The notes: generated by a model from the letters alone, not told the origin. A stretch of 47,319 bases of DNA from an uncultured Alphaproteobacteria bacterium (GCA_902627245.1 CACOIH010000010.1:1-47319), one strand, 5' to 3'. Counted from the first letter of the stretch, positions 1-8,051 are shown. A program made the numbers and translations.

Positions 1-1
1 T

Positions 2-265
2 GTTAAGTTAGTATTAGACAAAGCAATATTAAACAAAAATAATTCAAAATCGTTATTTTATTATACGTCAAAAATTAATAAAACTTATTCAGTAGAAAAA
101 AAAATACAGCTTATTGAAACTCTCTGGGAAATAGTATTATCAGATGGCAATATACATGACTACGAATCTAGTTTAATTAGAAGACTTTCAGGACTATTAT
201 ACATTTCTGATATCAATTCTGGAAATGCTAGAAAAAGAGCCCTAAATAATATTTCTAATAAATGA
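2..265 (+). CDS. TerB-like protein, C-terminal part (5' end outside window)
   Basis: The frame is open from base 2 to a TGA at 263-265, giving 87 residues with no start inside the window. The segment '[21 protein letters not shown]' in shortened form (EIVLSDG, then HDYE) follows the helix, acidic-DG, E pattern of the TerB/DUF533 family, whose acidic residues can bind divalent metal. The TerB assignment comes from this pattern alone. The stop overlaps the fdxA start as ATGA, so the two are probably cotranscribed and translationally coupled. The cellular role is unknown; in alphaproteobacteria TerB-like genes often sit in stress-associated neighbourhoods, which fits FdxA, CarD and RpoH downstream. 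Confidence 0.6.
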   Translation, partial: VKLVLDKAILNKNNSKSLFYYTSKINKTYSVEKKIQLIETLWEIVLSDGNIHDYESSLIRRLSGLLYISDINSGNARKRALNNISNK

Positions 266-594
266 CATACGTAGTTGATGAAAAATGTATTAAATGCAAG
301 CATATGGATTGCGTCGAGGTTTGTCCTGTAGATTGTTTTTATGAGGGAGAAAATATGCTAGTTATCCATCCAGATGAATGCATTGATTGTGGCGTATGTG
401 AACCGGAGTGTCCTGCAGAAGCAATATTTTCTGATACTGAAGAAGGTATTGAAAAATGGGCTGAATTAAATAGAAAGTATGCTGAAATTTGGCCGAATAT
501 AAATGAAAAAAAAGAACCGCCAAAAGATGCTGAAGAGTGGCAGAAGATTGAAAATAAATATGAAAAACATTTTAGTGAAAAACCAGGAAATTAA
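262..594 (+). CDS. fdxA: 7Fe ferredoxin FdxA
   Basis: A 110-residue cytoplasmic electron carrier with one [3Fe-4S] and one [4Fe-4S] cluster. Cysteines lie at positions 9, 12, 17, 21, 25, 40, 43, 46 and 50, which is the Azotobacter FdI arrangement shifted by one residue: 9, 17 and 50 would hold the 3Fe cluster and 21, 40, 43 and 46 the 4Fe cluster. The length and the charged, helical C-terminal half are typical of the alphaproteobacterial FdxA family. It starts inside the TerB stop (ATGA), and its TAA directly abuts the carD ATG. FdxA next to CarD is a common alphaproteobacterial pairing. The redox partner cannot be read from the sequence. Confidence 0.93.
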   Translation: MTYVVDEKCIKCKHMDCVEVCPVDCFYEGENMLVIHPDECIDCGVCEPECPAEAIFSDTEEGIEKWAELNRKYAEIWPNINEKKEPPKDAEEWQKIENKYEKHFSEKPGN

Positions 595-1095
595 ATGACA
601 AAAAAAAATAGTGAATTTAAAATAGGCGAGATAGTAGTTTATCCTAAGCATGGAGTAGGTGAAATTGTAAAAATAGAAAACATGGAAATTGCAGATATAA
701 AAACAAAGTTTTATGTAGTTAAAATGGAACAATCTAAATTAATTATAAGAGTTCCATTAGATAAGCAAAATGAAGTTGGATTAAGAAAAATTTCATCTAA
801 GAAAATTATAGATGAGGTATTTACAACGTTGAAACTAAAGCCAAAAATTAGAAGAATAATGTGGAGTAGAAGAGCCCAAGAGTACGAGACTAAAATTTTT
901 TCAGGTGAACCAATAAGAATTGCTGAAGTTGTTAGAGATTTATTTAGAAAAAATAGCCAGGCTGAACAATCCTATAGTGAAAGACAAATGTTCCAAGTTG
1001 CTATTGAAAGATTGGCAAGAGAAGTAGCAGCAGTAGAAAAAACTGATTATTTTCAGTCCACAGAAAAAATCGAACTAATTTTGAGTAAAAAGTAG
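595..1095 (+). CDS. carD: CarD/CdnL family RNA polymerase-binding regulator
   Basis: A 166-residue protein with an N-terminal RNA polymerase-interacting domain (from about residue 8, 'GEIVVYPKHGVGEI') and a helical C-terminal DNA-binding part containing 'RRIMWSRRAQEYE'. CarD/CdnL proteins bind the RNA polymerase beta subunit and stabilise open promoter complexes, notably at rRNA promoters. It follows fdxA without a gap and ends four bases before the TTG of the next gene. With rpoH close downstream, the cluster groups two factors that act on RNA polymerase. Length and domain order are normal, and nothing looks truncated. Confidence 0.93.
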   Translation: MTKKNSEFKIGEIVVYPKHGVGEIVKIENMEIADIKTKFYVVKMEQSKLIIRVPLDKQNEVGLRKISSKKIIDEVFTTLKLKPKIRRIMWSRRAQEYETKIFSGEPIRIAEVVRDLFRKNSQAEQSYSERQMFQVAIERLAREVAAVEKTDYFQSTEKIELILSKK

Positions 1096-1099
1096 AAAA

Positions 1100-1912
1100 T
1101 TGAATAGTTCAAGTAATTTTATTGAATTAAAAAAAGCTTCTAGAATATGGGCAATCGGATCAATTCATTCAAATAGTATTTCTTTTGAGTCAATAAGAAA
1201 TTATATAATAAAAAATTTTCAAGAAAATGATAAACTTGTTTTTCTAGGTAACTTAATTGGTCTAGGAGATTTAACTAAAGAAACCATATCAAGTGTTATT
1301 GATCTTAGATTCGATTTAATGTCTAAGCATAAATTAAAACCAACTGAAATAGTTTTTTTAAGAGGTGCACAAGAAGAAATGTTTAGTAAATTACTTCAGC
1401 TTCAAATTGCACCAAATCCGATAGAAATTATTAATTGGATGTTTGACCATGGTGTTGACAAAACTTTGTCATCATATGGTTTTTCAAAGGATGAGGTTAT
1501 AAATATTGCATCTTCGGGGACAGTATCAATTTCTAAGTGGACATCTAGACTAAATAAGTCCATTCTTAAACATCCTGGTCATAAAGAATATTTTACAAAT
1601 TTAAAACACGCAGCCTATTCGTCTTCAAAAAAAATACTTTTTGTTAATAGAGGTGTTGATATTACAAGGCCCTTGTCTGCTCAAAATGATTGTTTTTGGT
1701 GGGGTTATCAAAATTTCTCAAAAATAAATAAACCTTATAACTCATTCATTAGAATAGTTAGGGGATATCAGTCAAACAATAGTAATGAACTTGAACATGC
1801 AAAAAATAGAGTAATTTGCACTTTATTTAAACAGCCCTTAACTAATAATACAATATATGCTGGGATTTTTAAGGAAAATGGTGAAATTTTAGAATTATTT
1901 GAGTCAAATTGA
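1100..1912 (+). CDS. Degenerate metallophosphoesterase-like protein (probable pseudoenzyme)
   Basis: A 270-residue protein, probably starting at TTG 1100, four bases after carD. The N-terminal third keeps the spacing of a calcineurin-like phosphoesterase but not its metal ligands. The GDxHG position reads GSIHS (20-24), the GDxxDRG position reads GNLIGLG (50-56), and the GNHE position reads GAQEE (89-93). The first His is kept, while Asp, Asp, Asn and His are replaced. The reading frame is intact and codon use matches the neighbours, so this looks like a maintained non-catalytic protein rather than a decaying gene. It lies between CarD and RpoH, which suggests a stress or transcription-linked role by inference. 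Family membership is inferred from motif spacing. Confidence 0.6.
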   Translation: MNSSSNFIELKKASRIWAIGSIHSNSISFESIRNYIIKNFQENDKLVFLGNLIGLGDLTKETISSVIDLRFDLMSKHKLKPTEIVFLRGAQEEMFSKLLQLQIAPNPIEIINWMFDHGVDKTLSSYGFSKDEVINIASSGTVSISKWTSRLNKSILKHPGHKEYFTNLKHAAYSSSKKILFVNRGVDITRPLSAQNDCFWWGYQNFSKINKPYNSFIRIVRGYQSNNSNELEHAKNRVICTLFKQPLTNNTIYAGIFKENGEILELFESN

Positions 1913-1938
1913 TCCAAATCCAAATATCTGCGTATAAT
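1909..1938 (+). promoter_or_regulatory. Candidate sigma-70-type promoter for rpoH
   Basis: A TTGATC (1909-1914) and a perfect TATAAT (1933-1938) are separated by 18 bases and overlap the end of the preceding gene. The -10 box ends five bases before the rpoH ATG, so a transcript from it would start at or next to the start codon and be leaderless. In AT-rich DNA such boxes occur by chance, so confidence is limited. Confidence 0.4.
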
Positions 1939-1943
1939 AAGGT

Positions 1944-2810
1944 ATGACACTAAAACAAAACTTTTTTTCTAATGGATTAGTTGAATTTTCTAAAAAAGCA
2001 GCCATTCTAGAAAAAGAAGAAGAGTTCTCTCTCATAAATGACTGGAGAGATAATAAGAATTCTAAATCTCTTCAAAAAATTTTGAATGCATACCTTAGAC
2101 TCTCCGTATCTTATGCTAGAAAATACTCTAGCTACGGTCTTCCATTAGATGATCTTATACACGAGGGCGTATTAGGAATTATGCATGCTTTAGATAAGTT
2201 TGATACATCAAAGGATTTTAGATTATCAACTTACGCATCATGGTGGATAAGAGCATCAATACAAGACTATATACTTAAGAATTGGTCGGTTGTTAGAACT
2301 GGTTCAACAGCTTCTCAAAAAGCTTTATTTTTTAATTTAAAGAAAATTAAACAACAAATTAATGATGTTTCAAGAGAATTTATGGGACAAAACGAAATCG
2401 ACAAAGTATCAAGTATGTTAAATGTTAAATCAATAGAAGTTCAAAATATGGAGTCACGTTTAACAGGTGGTGATTTACACCTTAATCAGAAGGTTGATAA
2501 CGATAGTGAAAACGATATGATGTCATTACTGGCAGATGAAAGAGAAAATCCTGAAGAAATATACGAAAGTTTTAAAGACGCTGCTGTTAAAAAGGACTAT
2601 ATTAATGCAGCCATAGATACCTTAAATGATAGGGAAAAAACTATTATAAACCTTAGAAAGTTTAAGGAAAAAAGCATTACCCTAGATGAACTTGGCCAGA
2701 TGCTTAAGATTAGTAAAGAAAGAGTTAGACAAATTGAAACTAAAGCTTTGGATAAGTTAAAAAAAGCAATTTTAGAAATTTCTCAACAAGATAAAGAATT
2801 TTTTATTTGA
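1944..2810 (+). CDS. rpoH: RNA polymerase sigma-32 factor RpoH
   Basis: A 288-residue heat-shock sigma factor. Region 2 is clear around residues 70-115 ('LPLDDLIHEGVLGIMHALDK', then 'STYASWWIRASI'), followed by the RpoH box 'QKALFFNLKKIK', which separates sigma-32 from housekeeping sigma factors. Region 4 ends with the helix-turn-helix 'LGQMLKISKERVRQIE'. It directs RNA polymerase to chaperone and protease genes. Length is normal. It may be transcribed with fdxA-carD or from the candidate promoter directly upstream. An AT-rich hairpin overlaps its stop codon. Confidence 0.95.
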   Translation: MTLKQNFFSNGLVEFSKKAAILEKEEEFSLINDWRDNKNSKSLQKILNAYLRLSVSYARKYSSYGLPLDDLIHEGVLGIMHALDKFDTSKDFRLSTYASWWIRASIQDYILKNWSVVRTGSTASQKALFFNLKKIKQQINDVSREFMGQNEIDKVSSMLNVKSIEVQNMESRLTGGDLHLNQKVDNDSENDMMSLLADERENPEEIYESFKDAAVKKDYINAAIDTLNDREKTIINLRKFKEKSITLDELGQMLKISKERVRQIETKALDKLKKAILEISQQDKEFFI

Positions 2811-2829
2811 TAGTTTCTCATTATCAAAT
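2805..2829 (+). repeat. Hairpin overlapping the rpoH stop codon
   Basis: The arms ATTTGATA (2805-2812) and TATCAAAT (2822-2829) are perfect 8-base complements around a 9-base loop, and the 5' arm contains the rpoH TGA. The stem is nearly all A-T and no T-run follows, so it is a poor intrinsic terminator. It could slow 3' decay or attenuate transcription into the next gene. Confidence 0.35.
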
Positions 2830-2840
2830 ATTATAAGTTA

Positions 2841-3371
2841 ATGAGGATTTTAATAATTAATTTTTTCATATTTCTAATAACGACTAATGTATATGGATCA
2901 AACCTCAATATATTCGGCATTGGTCTATATGATGTAAAATTTGACAATTCAGCAAAGCACGAAACAGTTGACATAAGATATGAAAGAAGATTTGATAATA
3001 CACTACTTGATATCGGACCAAAAGAAGATAACTTTTTTTTCTTAAAACCATTTATTGGTCTTGAATACACAGGGGATAGTGCATCATATTTTATAACAGG
3101 AATATATCTTGAAGATAACCTAGGACAATTATTAAAAGGTGAAAAAAATAGGTTATTGTTTACACCAAGTTTTGGAGTAGGTTATTATAATAACGGATCA
3201 GGTAAAAATCTAGGAAACGAAATTCAATTTCGTACAACTTTAGAATTAAGTTATGAGTTAAAAAATCAAAACAGAATTGGATTTTCTTTTGGTCATATTT
3301 CAAACGCTAATTTAGGTGATAAAAATCCTGGAGCTGAAATAATTAATATAACCTACCAAGTTCCTTACTAA
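2841..3371 (+). CDS. pagL: PagL-like lipid A 3-O-deacylase (acyloxyacyl hydrolase family)
   Basis: A 176-residue outer-membrane protein. Residues 1-19 are a signal peptide with a hydrophobic core and likely cleavage after 'NVYG'. The rest is alternating amphipathic segments suited to an 8-stranded barrel. The last strand carries the PagL catalytic triad: His and Ser in 'GHISNA', and Glu 14 residues after the His in 'NPGAE', the same spacing as His126/Ser128/Glu140 of characterised PagL. The family removes the 3-position acyl chain of lipid A in the outer leaflet. It lies 30 bases after rpoH on the same strand, and its stop overlaps that of dusA on the other strand. The exact substrate here is inferred from the family. 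Confidence 0.8.
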   Translation: MRILIINFFIFLITTNVYGSNLNIFGIGLYDVKFDNSAKHETVDIRYERRFDNTLLDIGPKEDNFFFLKPFIGLEYTGDSASYFITGIYLEDNLGQLLKGEKNRLLFTPSFGVGYYNNGSGKNLGNEIQFRTTLELSYELKNQNRIGFSFGHISNANLGDKNPGAEIINITYQVPY

Positions 3372-4357
3372 TAATTCAAAAATAACTTTTTACTTTTTAC
3401 AAAATTTAAAAAAATGCTTTCAATCAATTTTAGATCCCCACTTTTGATGCTATCATTTATTTTAGCCTTAAAGATTTTGCTATTTGGAACACCAAAAAAT
3501 ATCTGCAAAATCGGACTTAACAATCTAAATATTGAGTCAATTTCTAATTTTGTTTTAATATAATCAAAATAAGCAAAAATTAATTCTTCATTTACGTCTG
3601 TAATTTCATTAATGTTATAAAATCTCTTATCTACTTCACGTAATAAAAAAGGATTGTTTTGTATTAGCCGGCCAAGCATAACACCATCAAAATTATTTAT
3701 TAAATCTGAAGCTTTTTCTAAACTATTTATTCCACCATTAAGCACAAATATAGCAGATGGATATCTGTTTTTGATCCTATCAACAAAATTATAATCTAAA
3801 GGAGGAATTGAGCGATTTTGACTTGGACTTATACCACTCAATATTGCATTTCTAGCATGTACATACACAATCTTTATTCCACTTTTTAAAGTTTCATCAA
3901 TAAATTCCTCAAAAAAATCATAATTTTTTTCTTTACCTAAACCTATTCTACATTTCATTGAAACTTCAATTTTATTATTTTGCATTGACTCTAAGCATTG
4001 TCTTACTAAAATCTTATCTTTCATTAAGCATGCACCAAAACTTCCCTTTTGTACTGATTTACTTGGACACCCAACGTTCAGATTAATCTCATCATAATTA
4101 TATTCATAAGCAATGTTAGAACACTTATTTAAATCTTCTAGATTTGAACCTCCAACCTGAAGAGCTACAGGATTATGTCCATCATTTTCAATAACCAGAT
4201 CTTTATTTCTAGAGTGTATCATTGTTTTTGCAGCAATCATTTCAGTAAATAGAAATGATTTTTTTGATAATATTCTATAAAGTTTTCTAGCGTATGGTGT
4301 AGTGTATCCCATCATGGGCGCTACACAAACTCTTCTATTTATATCTTTCTTGTACAT
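3368..4357 (-). CDS. dusA: tRNA-dihydrouridine(20/20a) synthase DusA
   Basis: A 329-residue FMN-dependent TIM-barrel enzyme that reduces uridine to dihydrouridine in the tRNA D-loop. The N-terminus 'VCVAPMMGYTTPYAR' is the FMN-site signature, and 'NLNVGCPSKSVQKGSFGACL' carries the catalytic Cys in GCP. 'FVLNGGI' and 'GVMLGR' supply phosphate-binding loops. DusA is chosen over DusB/DusC because of the 'VALQVGGSNLEDLNKCS' and 'GSFGACLMKD' style of these blocks. The gene converges on the PagL-like gene with a four-base overlap and diverges from carbonic anhydrase across 93 bases. Confidence 0.93.
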   Translation of the reverse strand: MYKKDINRRVCVAPMMGYTTPYARKLYRILSKKSFLFTEMIAAKTMIHSRNKDLVIENDGHNPVALQVGGSNLEDLNKCSNIAYEYNYDEINLNVGCPSKSVQKGSFGACLMKDKILVRQCLESMQNNKIEVSMKCRIGLGKEKNYDFFEEFIDETLKSGIKIVYVHARNAILSGISPSQNRSIPPLDYNFVDRIKNRYPSAIFVLNGGINSLEKASDLINNFDGVMLGRLIQNNPFLLREVDKRFYNINEITDVNEELIFAYFDYIKTKLEIDSIFRLLSPILQIFFGVPNSKIFKAKINDSIKSGDLKLIESIFLNFVKSKKLFLNY

Positions 4358-4450
4358 TTAATCTGAAATATTAAACATATTACTTAAATAAACTTCTAAT
4401 TACTTGCCTACAATAATTACTTAATATAAATTAATTTTTATCAGGATTTT

Positions 4451-5095
4451 ATGATAAATAAACTTAGTCCTCTTCCTAATTTTTTAATTTCAAGATATAA
4501 AAATTGGAAATCTTCAACATACTTAAAAAACCAAAAAAAGTTCAGTAAACTTGCATCTCAAGGTCAAAATCCAACTTGTATGATTATTTCATGTTGTGAT
4601 TCAAGAGTACATGCCACATCACTTTTTAGTGCTGATGAAGGTGAATTTTTTATTCATAGAAATATTGCAAATTTAGTACCTCCATTTTTGCCACACGGAA
4701 ATAATTATGGAACCTCAGCAGTTATCGAATACGCATTAAATGAGCTTAAAATTAAACATATTATTATATTAGGTCATACTGGTTGTGGTGGAATAGAGAC
4801 CAGTTATAATTTTCACAAAACTGGTATAAAAAAAGATTATGTATTTATATACAAATGGCTTAAGATAATATCACCTGCCTTAAAAAATATTTTAAAAAAC
4901 GAATCTAAGAATTCACAATTAAGAAAACTTGAAGAAGAAAGTATAAAAAATTCTATAAAAAATTTGTTTACATATCCAAATATAAAAAAAGAAGTGAAGA
5001 ATGAAAACTTATTTGTGCATGGCTTGATTCATGATATTGGCTCAGGATCTCTTAAATACTTAAATCCAATAAACAAAAAGTTTGAAGCTCTTTAA
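4451..5095 (+). CDS. Beta-class carbonic anhydrase
   Basis: A 214-residue zinc enzyme interconverting CO2 and bicarbonate in the cytoplasm. The zinc ligands are visible as Cys48 with the Asp50/Arg52 dyad ('CCDSRV') and His109/Cys112 ('GHTGCGG'). 'HRNIANLVPP' and 'GTSAVIEYAL' are also family signatures. AGGA lies about five bases before the ATG, a clearer ribosome-binding site than most genes here have. In slow-growing marine heterotrophs this enzyme can supply bicarbonate for carboxylases (inference). Its TAA is followed without a gap by the panB stop on the other strand. Confidence 0.93.
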   Translation: MINKLSPLPNFLISRYKNWKSSTYLKNQKKFSKLASQGQNPTCMIISCCDSRVHATSLFSADEGEFFIHRNIANLVPPFLPHGNNYGTSAVIEYALNELKIKHIIILGHTGCGGIETSYNFHKTGIKKDYVFIYKWLKIISPALKNILKNESKNSQLRKLEEESIKNSIKNLFTYPNIKKEVKNENLFVHGLIHDIGSGSLKYLNPINKKFEAL

Positions 5096-5893
5096 TTAGC
5101 TGTAAGAGTTTTTACTAGATGGAAATTTCTTTAACTTTACATCTTTAACAAACTCTTCGATAGCTTTTGAAATATTAATTGAAATATTGGTATAATTTTT
5201 TATAAATTTTGGCTTTCTTTTATCTGGGCTAAAATTCAATATATCGTCAATAACTAATACTTGTCCATCACAATAATTTGAGGAGCCAATACCTATTGTC
5301 GGTATTGATAATTTTTTTGTAATTTTTTTAGCAGCAAAAATAGTTATGCATTCAAGTACAATAAACTTTGAACCTGCTTCCTGTAGGTCTATCGCTAGTT
5401 TAAGCAGATTTTCAATTTCTTTGTCTGTCTTTCCTACGCTTTTTATTTTGCTAAAGTCAGAATATTTTTGTGGAGTAACTCCTATGTGAGAAACGATTTT
5501 AATTTTTTTACTAGTTAAATACTTTACAATTTCAATATTACTTCTATCAGTTTCAATTTTTATAAAATCAGCTTTGCTAAATTTTAAAATCTCAATGGCA
5601 TTTTTCAGAGCTTCCCTTTTACTTCTATATGTTTTGTAAGGCATATCTACAATTGTCATTGATTTTTTAACACTCTTCGTGACAGCTTTTGCATGATTCT
5701 TCATGATTTCTAAATTTACTGATCTGGTGTTAGACATTCCATATATTGTAGTTCCAACTGAGTCACCTATTAAAATTAAATCTACTTTGCCATCTAAAAT
5801 TTTAGCAATTGGATCAGAATAAGCAGTAAGACAAGTAATGGCTTCTTTATTTTTTTTTCTCAATAATAGTTTTTTATAGCTAATTTTTGACAT
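5096..5893 (-). CDS. panB: 3-methyl-2-oxobutanoate hydroxymethyltransferase
   Basis: A 265-residue enzyme of pantothenate and coenzyme A synthesis that transfers a hydroxymethyl group from methylene-tetrahydrofolate to 2-oxoisovalerate, giving ketopantoate. Family blocks are 'CLTAYDP'-like 'CLTAYSDPIA' near the start, 'LIGDSVGTTIYG' (substrate and metal binding), 'VSHIGVTPQ', and 'IPTIGIGSSNYCDGQVLV'. Length is normal. It lies eight bases after the SDR gene and is probably cotranscribed with it. No panC or panD is visible in the window. Confidence 0.93.
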   Translation of the reverse strand: MSKISYKKLLLRKKNKEAITCLTAYSDPIAKILDGKVDLILIGDSVGTTIYGMSNTRSVNLEIMKNHAKAVTKSVKKSMTIVDMPYKTYRSKREALKNAIEILKFSKADFIKIETDRSNIEIVKYLTSKKIKIVSHIGVTPQKYSDFSKIKSVGKTDKEIENLLKLAIDLQEAGSKFIVLECITIFAAKKITKKLSIPTIGIGSSNYCDGQVLVIDDILNFSPDKRKPKFIKNYTNISINISKAIEEFVKDVKLKKFPSSKNSYS

Positions 5894-5901
5894 TAAAATA
5901 T

Positions 5902-6600
5902 TTATACAGATCTTGTAATACCGCCATCAACTCTTAAATTTTGTCCTGTTATGTAAGATCCATCTTTGGATGCTAGCAGTCTAATAATAGCTGAAATTTC
6001 CTTAACTTTTCCAGCCCGTTTTAAAGGAACCCTATCAATAAATTTTTTCTTTGGTTTCAAACTATCAATAAAGCCTGGAAGTACATTGTTCATTCGAATA
6101 TTAAATTTTGCATACTCATCAGAATAAATTTTTGTAAAAGAAGACAAACTAGCTCTCATTATACCTGAAGTAGGAAAACTTTTTTCTGGCTCAAATACAG
6201 CATAAGTAGATATATTTATTATTGAACCGAATTTTTGTTTTTGCATAATAGGCGTTACTAATCTAGACGCTCTAACAACATTTAAAAAATATATTTCCAT
6301 AGAATCGATCCATTCTTGATCAGTTATATTTAGTATATTGCCCTTTGGGCCGTGTCCTGCACTATTTACCAAGACATCTATTCTTCCCCACTTCTTAATT
6401 ACAATATTAAAAAATTGTTCAATATCATCTATATTTAAATTTGAACCTGTGAAACCAACACCCCCTAGTTTTTTTGCTAATTTTTCACCTTTTCCTGATG
6501 ATGACATTATTGCAATTTCAAATCCATCTTTAGCTAGTACTTTAGCAGCATCAGCTCCCATTCCAGTACCTGCAGCGATTAGAACAGCAACTCTTTTCAT
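5902..6600 (-). CDS. SDR-family protein lacking the canonical YxxxK active site
   Basis: A 232-residue Rossmann-fold protein of the short-chain dehydrogenase/reductase superfamily. The nucleotide-binding loop reads AAGTGMGA, 'LVNSAGHG' fits the NNAG motif, and 'INIST' fits the strand with the catalytic Ser (here Thr132). Where the YxxxK motif should lie, 13 residues later, the sequence has Ser145 and Arg149 in 'PTSGIMRASL'. The following 'IRMNNVLPGFIDS' and the C-terminal 'GQNLRVDGG' are typical SDR. Classical SDR chemistry therefore seems unlikely. I recall related SDR proteins with a similar substitution, so this may be a conserved subfamily rather than a local defect. The substrate is unknown. 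It sits between a small membrane peptide and panB. Confidence 0.8.
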   Translation of the reverse strand: MKRVAVLIAAGTGMGADAAKVLAKDGFEIAIMSSSGKGEKLAKKLGGVGFTGSNLNIDDIEQFFNIVIKKWGRIDVLVNSAGHGPKGNILNITDQEWIDSMEIYFLNVVRASRLVTPIMQKQKFGSIINISTYAVFEPEKSFPTSGIMRASLSSFTKIYSDEYAKFNIRMNNVLPGFIDSLKPKKKFIDRVPLKRAGKVKEISAIIRLLASKDGSYITGQNLRVDGGITRSV

Positions 6601-6603
6601 GAT

Positions 6604-6726
6604 TTAATTCTTTAGATAAGGTCCAAGACTTAAGTCTAAACCCGCCCCTACTCTTAGTAAAGAATAAATTATAACTAAAAAGAAAATAACAATAATTAAG
6701 TTTCTAATAATTTTTTTTTCATCCAT
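6604..6726 (-). CDS. Small single-pass membrane protein (40 aa), not in ORF track
   Basis: On the minus strand an ATG at 6726 opens a 40-codon frame ending in TAA at 6604-6606, three bases before the SDR start. The peptide has a charged N-terminus (MDEKKIIRN), about 15 hydrophobic residues ('LIIVIFFLVIIYSLL'), then a short polar tail. The composition and charge suit a single membrane helix with the N-terminus inside. The close spacing to the SDR gene (3 bases) and the 37-base gap to the MFS gene upstream suggest it belongs to the same operon. I do not recognise the family. Confidence 0.5.
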   Translation of the reverse strand: MDEKKIIRNLIIVIFFLVIIYSLLRVGAGLDLSLGPYLKN

Positions 6727-6763
6727 ATTATTCAGATAATAATTATTTACAAACTAAAATCAA

Positions 6764-8014
6764 TTACGCAATTATAATCTCTCTATCAGTTATAGGTTTT
6801 TCCTTAATTGGAAGATGAATAATAGCTGAAAAGGCTCCAACACCTATACCTACCCACCATACAATATCGTAACTACCATACATATCATAGAACACACCAC
6901 CCAACCAAACACCAACAAAAGAACCTATTTGGTGAGAAAGAAATACAATCCCATAAAGCGTACCCATGAATTTTATTCCATAAATATGACCTATCAAACC
7001 TGAGGTCAAGGGAACAGTTGCTAACCAAAGAGAACCCATAACCATAGAGAAGATAGCAATAGATAATGGAGTGATTGGCAAAATTATAAATAAAATTGCT
7101 GCAACAGTCCTGCCCGTATAAATTAGAGATAGTAGATATTTTTTTGTATATCCTTTACCTAAGGCACCAGCAAGTATGCAACCAATAATATTAAAAAAAC
7201 CAATTAAAGCCATAGACAAAGCCCCAAGTCCTTCAACCGAATTACAAATCAAAGATATAAAACTGCCTTGAATTATAGGACTACTAGCCTCAGTGATAAA
7301 TGCTGGAAAATGAGCTGTTATAAAAGCTAATTGAAATCCACAAGAAAAAAAACCAAAAAAAAGCATCGCATACGTTGGATCTTTAATTGCTATTTTTAAA
7401 GTATTGCTGAGATTTTCATTTTTTTTTAAAATTTGTTTTTGTGATTTTGTATTTAAAACTGGAACCAGAAAAATCGTTAAAAGAGTAATAATTGCAAATA
7501 TTTCAAAAATAGAAGACCAAGGCATAACTGATAATAGTATTGCAGCGAAAGGAGGTCCTATAACCTGTCCTGCTGAACCAGCTGCTGTCGTTAGCCCTAA
7601 AGCTATTGACCTCTTTTCATCACTTGAAGCTCTCCCTACTACAGCTAGAACTGGACCAAAACCACTACCTGCGATACCAAAGCCAATTAAAATATTTAGA
7701 AGTTGATGTGACTCAGGCGAACTTGCTGTACTGCTGACAAATATGCCTAGTGCATAAAGTAATAATCCTAAAGTGATTGCTTTTCTATCCCCATACTTTT
7801 CAGCAAAAGCACTGAAAATAGGGGTTCCAATACCCCATGCTAAATTTTGTATAGCTATAGCAAGTGAAAACTCTGAACGTGCCCATAAAAATTCTTCTGC
7901 AATTGGAATTTGAAAGAGACCAAAAGTTGATCTTATTGCAAAACTAATTAACAGTATTAAGCTTCCAGCAATTAAAACTGGAGTGAATAATGTTACTCCA
8001 CCGTTATCTTTCAT
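6764..8014 (-). CDS. MFS transporter, monocarboxylate/oxalate-formate antiporter-like
   Basis: A 416-residue inner-membrane protein with about 12 hydrophobic segments and the MFS intracellular loop 'AFAEKYGDRKA' after the second segment, matching the GxxxDRxG-type motif A. 'RSTFGLFQIPI' in helix 1 and 'GFGIAGSGFGPVLAV' in helix 4 resemble the monocarboxylate/YbfB-like branch of MFS, but the substrate cannot be read from the sequence. It follows gcrA after 37 bases on the same strand and precedes the small membrane ORF, the SDR gene and panB. Confidence 0.85.
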   Translation of the reverse strand: MKDNGGVTLFTPVLIAGSLILLISFAIRSTFGLFQIPIAEEFLWARSEFSLAIAIQNLAWGIGTPIFSAFAEKYGDRKAITLGLLLYALGIFVSSTASSPESHQLLNILIGFGIAGSGFGPVLAVVGRASSDEKRSIALGLTTAAGSAGQVIGPPFAAILLSVMPWSSIFEIFAIITLLTIFLVPVLNTKSQKQILKKNENLSNTLKIAIKDPTYAMLFFGFFSCGFQLAFITAHFPAFITEASSPIIQGSFISLICNSVEGLGALSMALIGFFNIIGCILAGALGKGYTKKYLLSLIYTGRTVAAILFIILPITPLSIAIFSMVMGSLWLATVPLTSGLIGHIYGIKFMGTLYGIVFLSHQIGSFVGVWLGGVFYDMYGSYDIVWWVGIGVGAFSAIIHLPIKEKPITDREIIIA

Positions 8015-8051
8015 GGTAATCTGGTGATATCAGTAAAAAAATAAAATTCTA

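Noticed and set aside
466-732. Minus-strand ORF of 88 aa across fdxA/carD
   Set aside because: Shadow of two well-supported genes; its Phe/Tyr/Ile-rich composition is what AT-rich antisense DNA gives.
2841-3371. Recent horizontal transfer of the PagL-like gene
   Set aside because: Codon use and AT content match the neighbours, and it is packed tightly between them; nothing marks it as recently acquired.
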